Source: an uncultured Lachnospiraceae bacterium (GTDB lineage: Bacteria; Bacillota; Clostridia; Lachnospirales; Lachnospiraceae). From it: a stretch of DNA of 64,000 nt. Shown one piece after another: positions 63,828 to 64,000 of this stretch. Position 1 is the stretch's first letter. Each line of letters opens with the position of its first letter. The notes below the pieces were generated by a model. The model saw only the letters and a program-made list of their open reading frames with translations, was not told where the DNA came from and did not search any database. Both the position numbers and the translations under genes were made by a program. The stretch lies in assembly GCA_934343915.1 (NCBI GenBank), contig CAKRIL010000010.1, positions 1 to 64,000 on the forward strand. The letters run 5' to 3'.

Positions 63828-64000
63828 TCACTGAACAATCCTTTTAAGGCTGTCCGTATATGAACTCAACGGCTTACTTTCCACACCCTTCCCTTGGTTA
63901 TCATCGACATTATATTCGCTTTTTGCCGCATACAAAATATCATCCTGGATATACAGCTCATAGTCATACTTCCCCCTGTCAGAAAGCTCATAGAGGCTGC
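63828..64000 (-). CDS. 3' end of an unidentified gene
   Basis: Reading the minus strand, a frame is open from the window edge for 57 codons to a TGA at 63828-63830. It encodes a hydrophilic C-terminus including SLYELSDRGKYDYELYIQDD and ends SYTDSLKRIVQ. Strand and codon use fit its neighbours. I do not recognise the family; the 5' part lies outside the window. Confidence 0.6.
   Translation of the reverse strand, partial: SLYELSDRGKYDYELYIQDDILYAAKSEYNVDDNQGKGVESKPLSSYTDSLKRIVQ

Overview
The window looks like a chromosomal segment of a motile, anaerobic, low-to-mid GC Gram-positive of the class Clostridia, most probably family Lachnospiraceae. The reasons are: a SCIFF (six cysteines in forty-five) peptide gene with its radical SAM maturase next to a fused secDF, the oxygen-independent haem enzyme HemZ, three chemoreceptors, several c-di-GMP enzymes, and plant-glycan genes (cellobiose phosphorylase, mannonate/fructuronate pathway, GH95 fucosidase). 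Genus and species cannot be settled from the sequence alone. I see no rRNA, tRNA, IS element, prophage or CRISPR array. The region reads as core chromosome, with a relic of a lost ATPase gene at the left edge.

Layout. 1-4.6 kb: remnant of a DUF4143 ATPase, an AAC(3)-family acetyltransferase, a GGDEF protein, a VanY-like peptidase, an RlmI-like rRNA methyltransferase and a small membrane protein. 4.6-14.6 kb: a co-directional run on the minus strand from a good promoter in front of relA/spoT, through an MBL hydrolase, hemZ, an HD-GYP phosphodiesterase, a chemoreceptor, glyA and a glycosyltransferase, ending at a strong terminator. 14.6-22 kb: apt, galE, a surface-glycan cluster (two GT2 enzymes, LicD, a sugar isomerase-like protein) and recJ. 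22-25.3 kb: feoA2-feoA-feoB iron uptake, with repeated TTAG-N6-CTAA dyads over its promoters. 25.5-28.9 kb: a K+/H+ antiporter and an M28 peptidase facing each other across two very large palindromic hairpins.

28.9-36.8 kb: the RiPP-type region. tldD, tldE and a membrane protein lie upstream of scfA (SCIFF), scfB (maturase) and secDF, all on the minus strand. scfA has its own promoter preceded by roughly helically phased repeats, and a strong hairpin separates scfA from scfB. 37-40.9 kb: a NatAB-type ABC exporter and a Cache-domain chemoreceptor. 41-45.5 kb: a DtxR-family regulator with an ABC importer, and a beta-CASP nuclease. 45.6-54 kb, plus strand: a NifS-like cysteine desulfurase, uxuA-uxuB-gntR behind a near-consensus promoter with an overlapping GntR-type dyad, cellobiose phosphorylase and a DHH phosphoesterase. 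54-64 kb, minus strand: NUDIX, GH95, Rrf2, EAL and a soluble sugar-binding-domain/GGDEF fusion in tandem, then a third chemoreceptor, a DUF362 protein and the end of an unidentified gene.

Themes. (i) Second-messenger signalling is dense: (p)ppGpp from RelA/SpoT, and c-di-GMP from two GGDEF proteins, one EAL and one HD-GYP, interleaved with three chemoreceptors. (ii) Plant cell-wall sugars are taken to central metabolism by cytosolic enzymes. (iii) Iron handling appears both as feo genes and as a DtxR-type regulator with DtxR-like metal ligands. (iv) The least explained parts are the two giant hairpins at 27.1-27.6 kb and the close linkage of the SCIFF locus with a TldD/TldE protease pair. Several apparent gene starts were moved inward because the Shine-Dalgarno sequence lies inside the longer reading frame.
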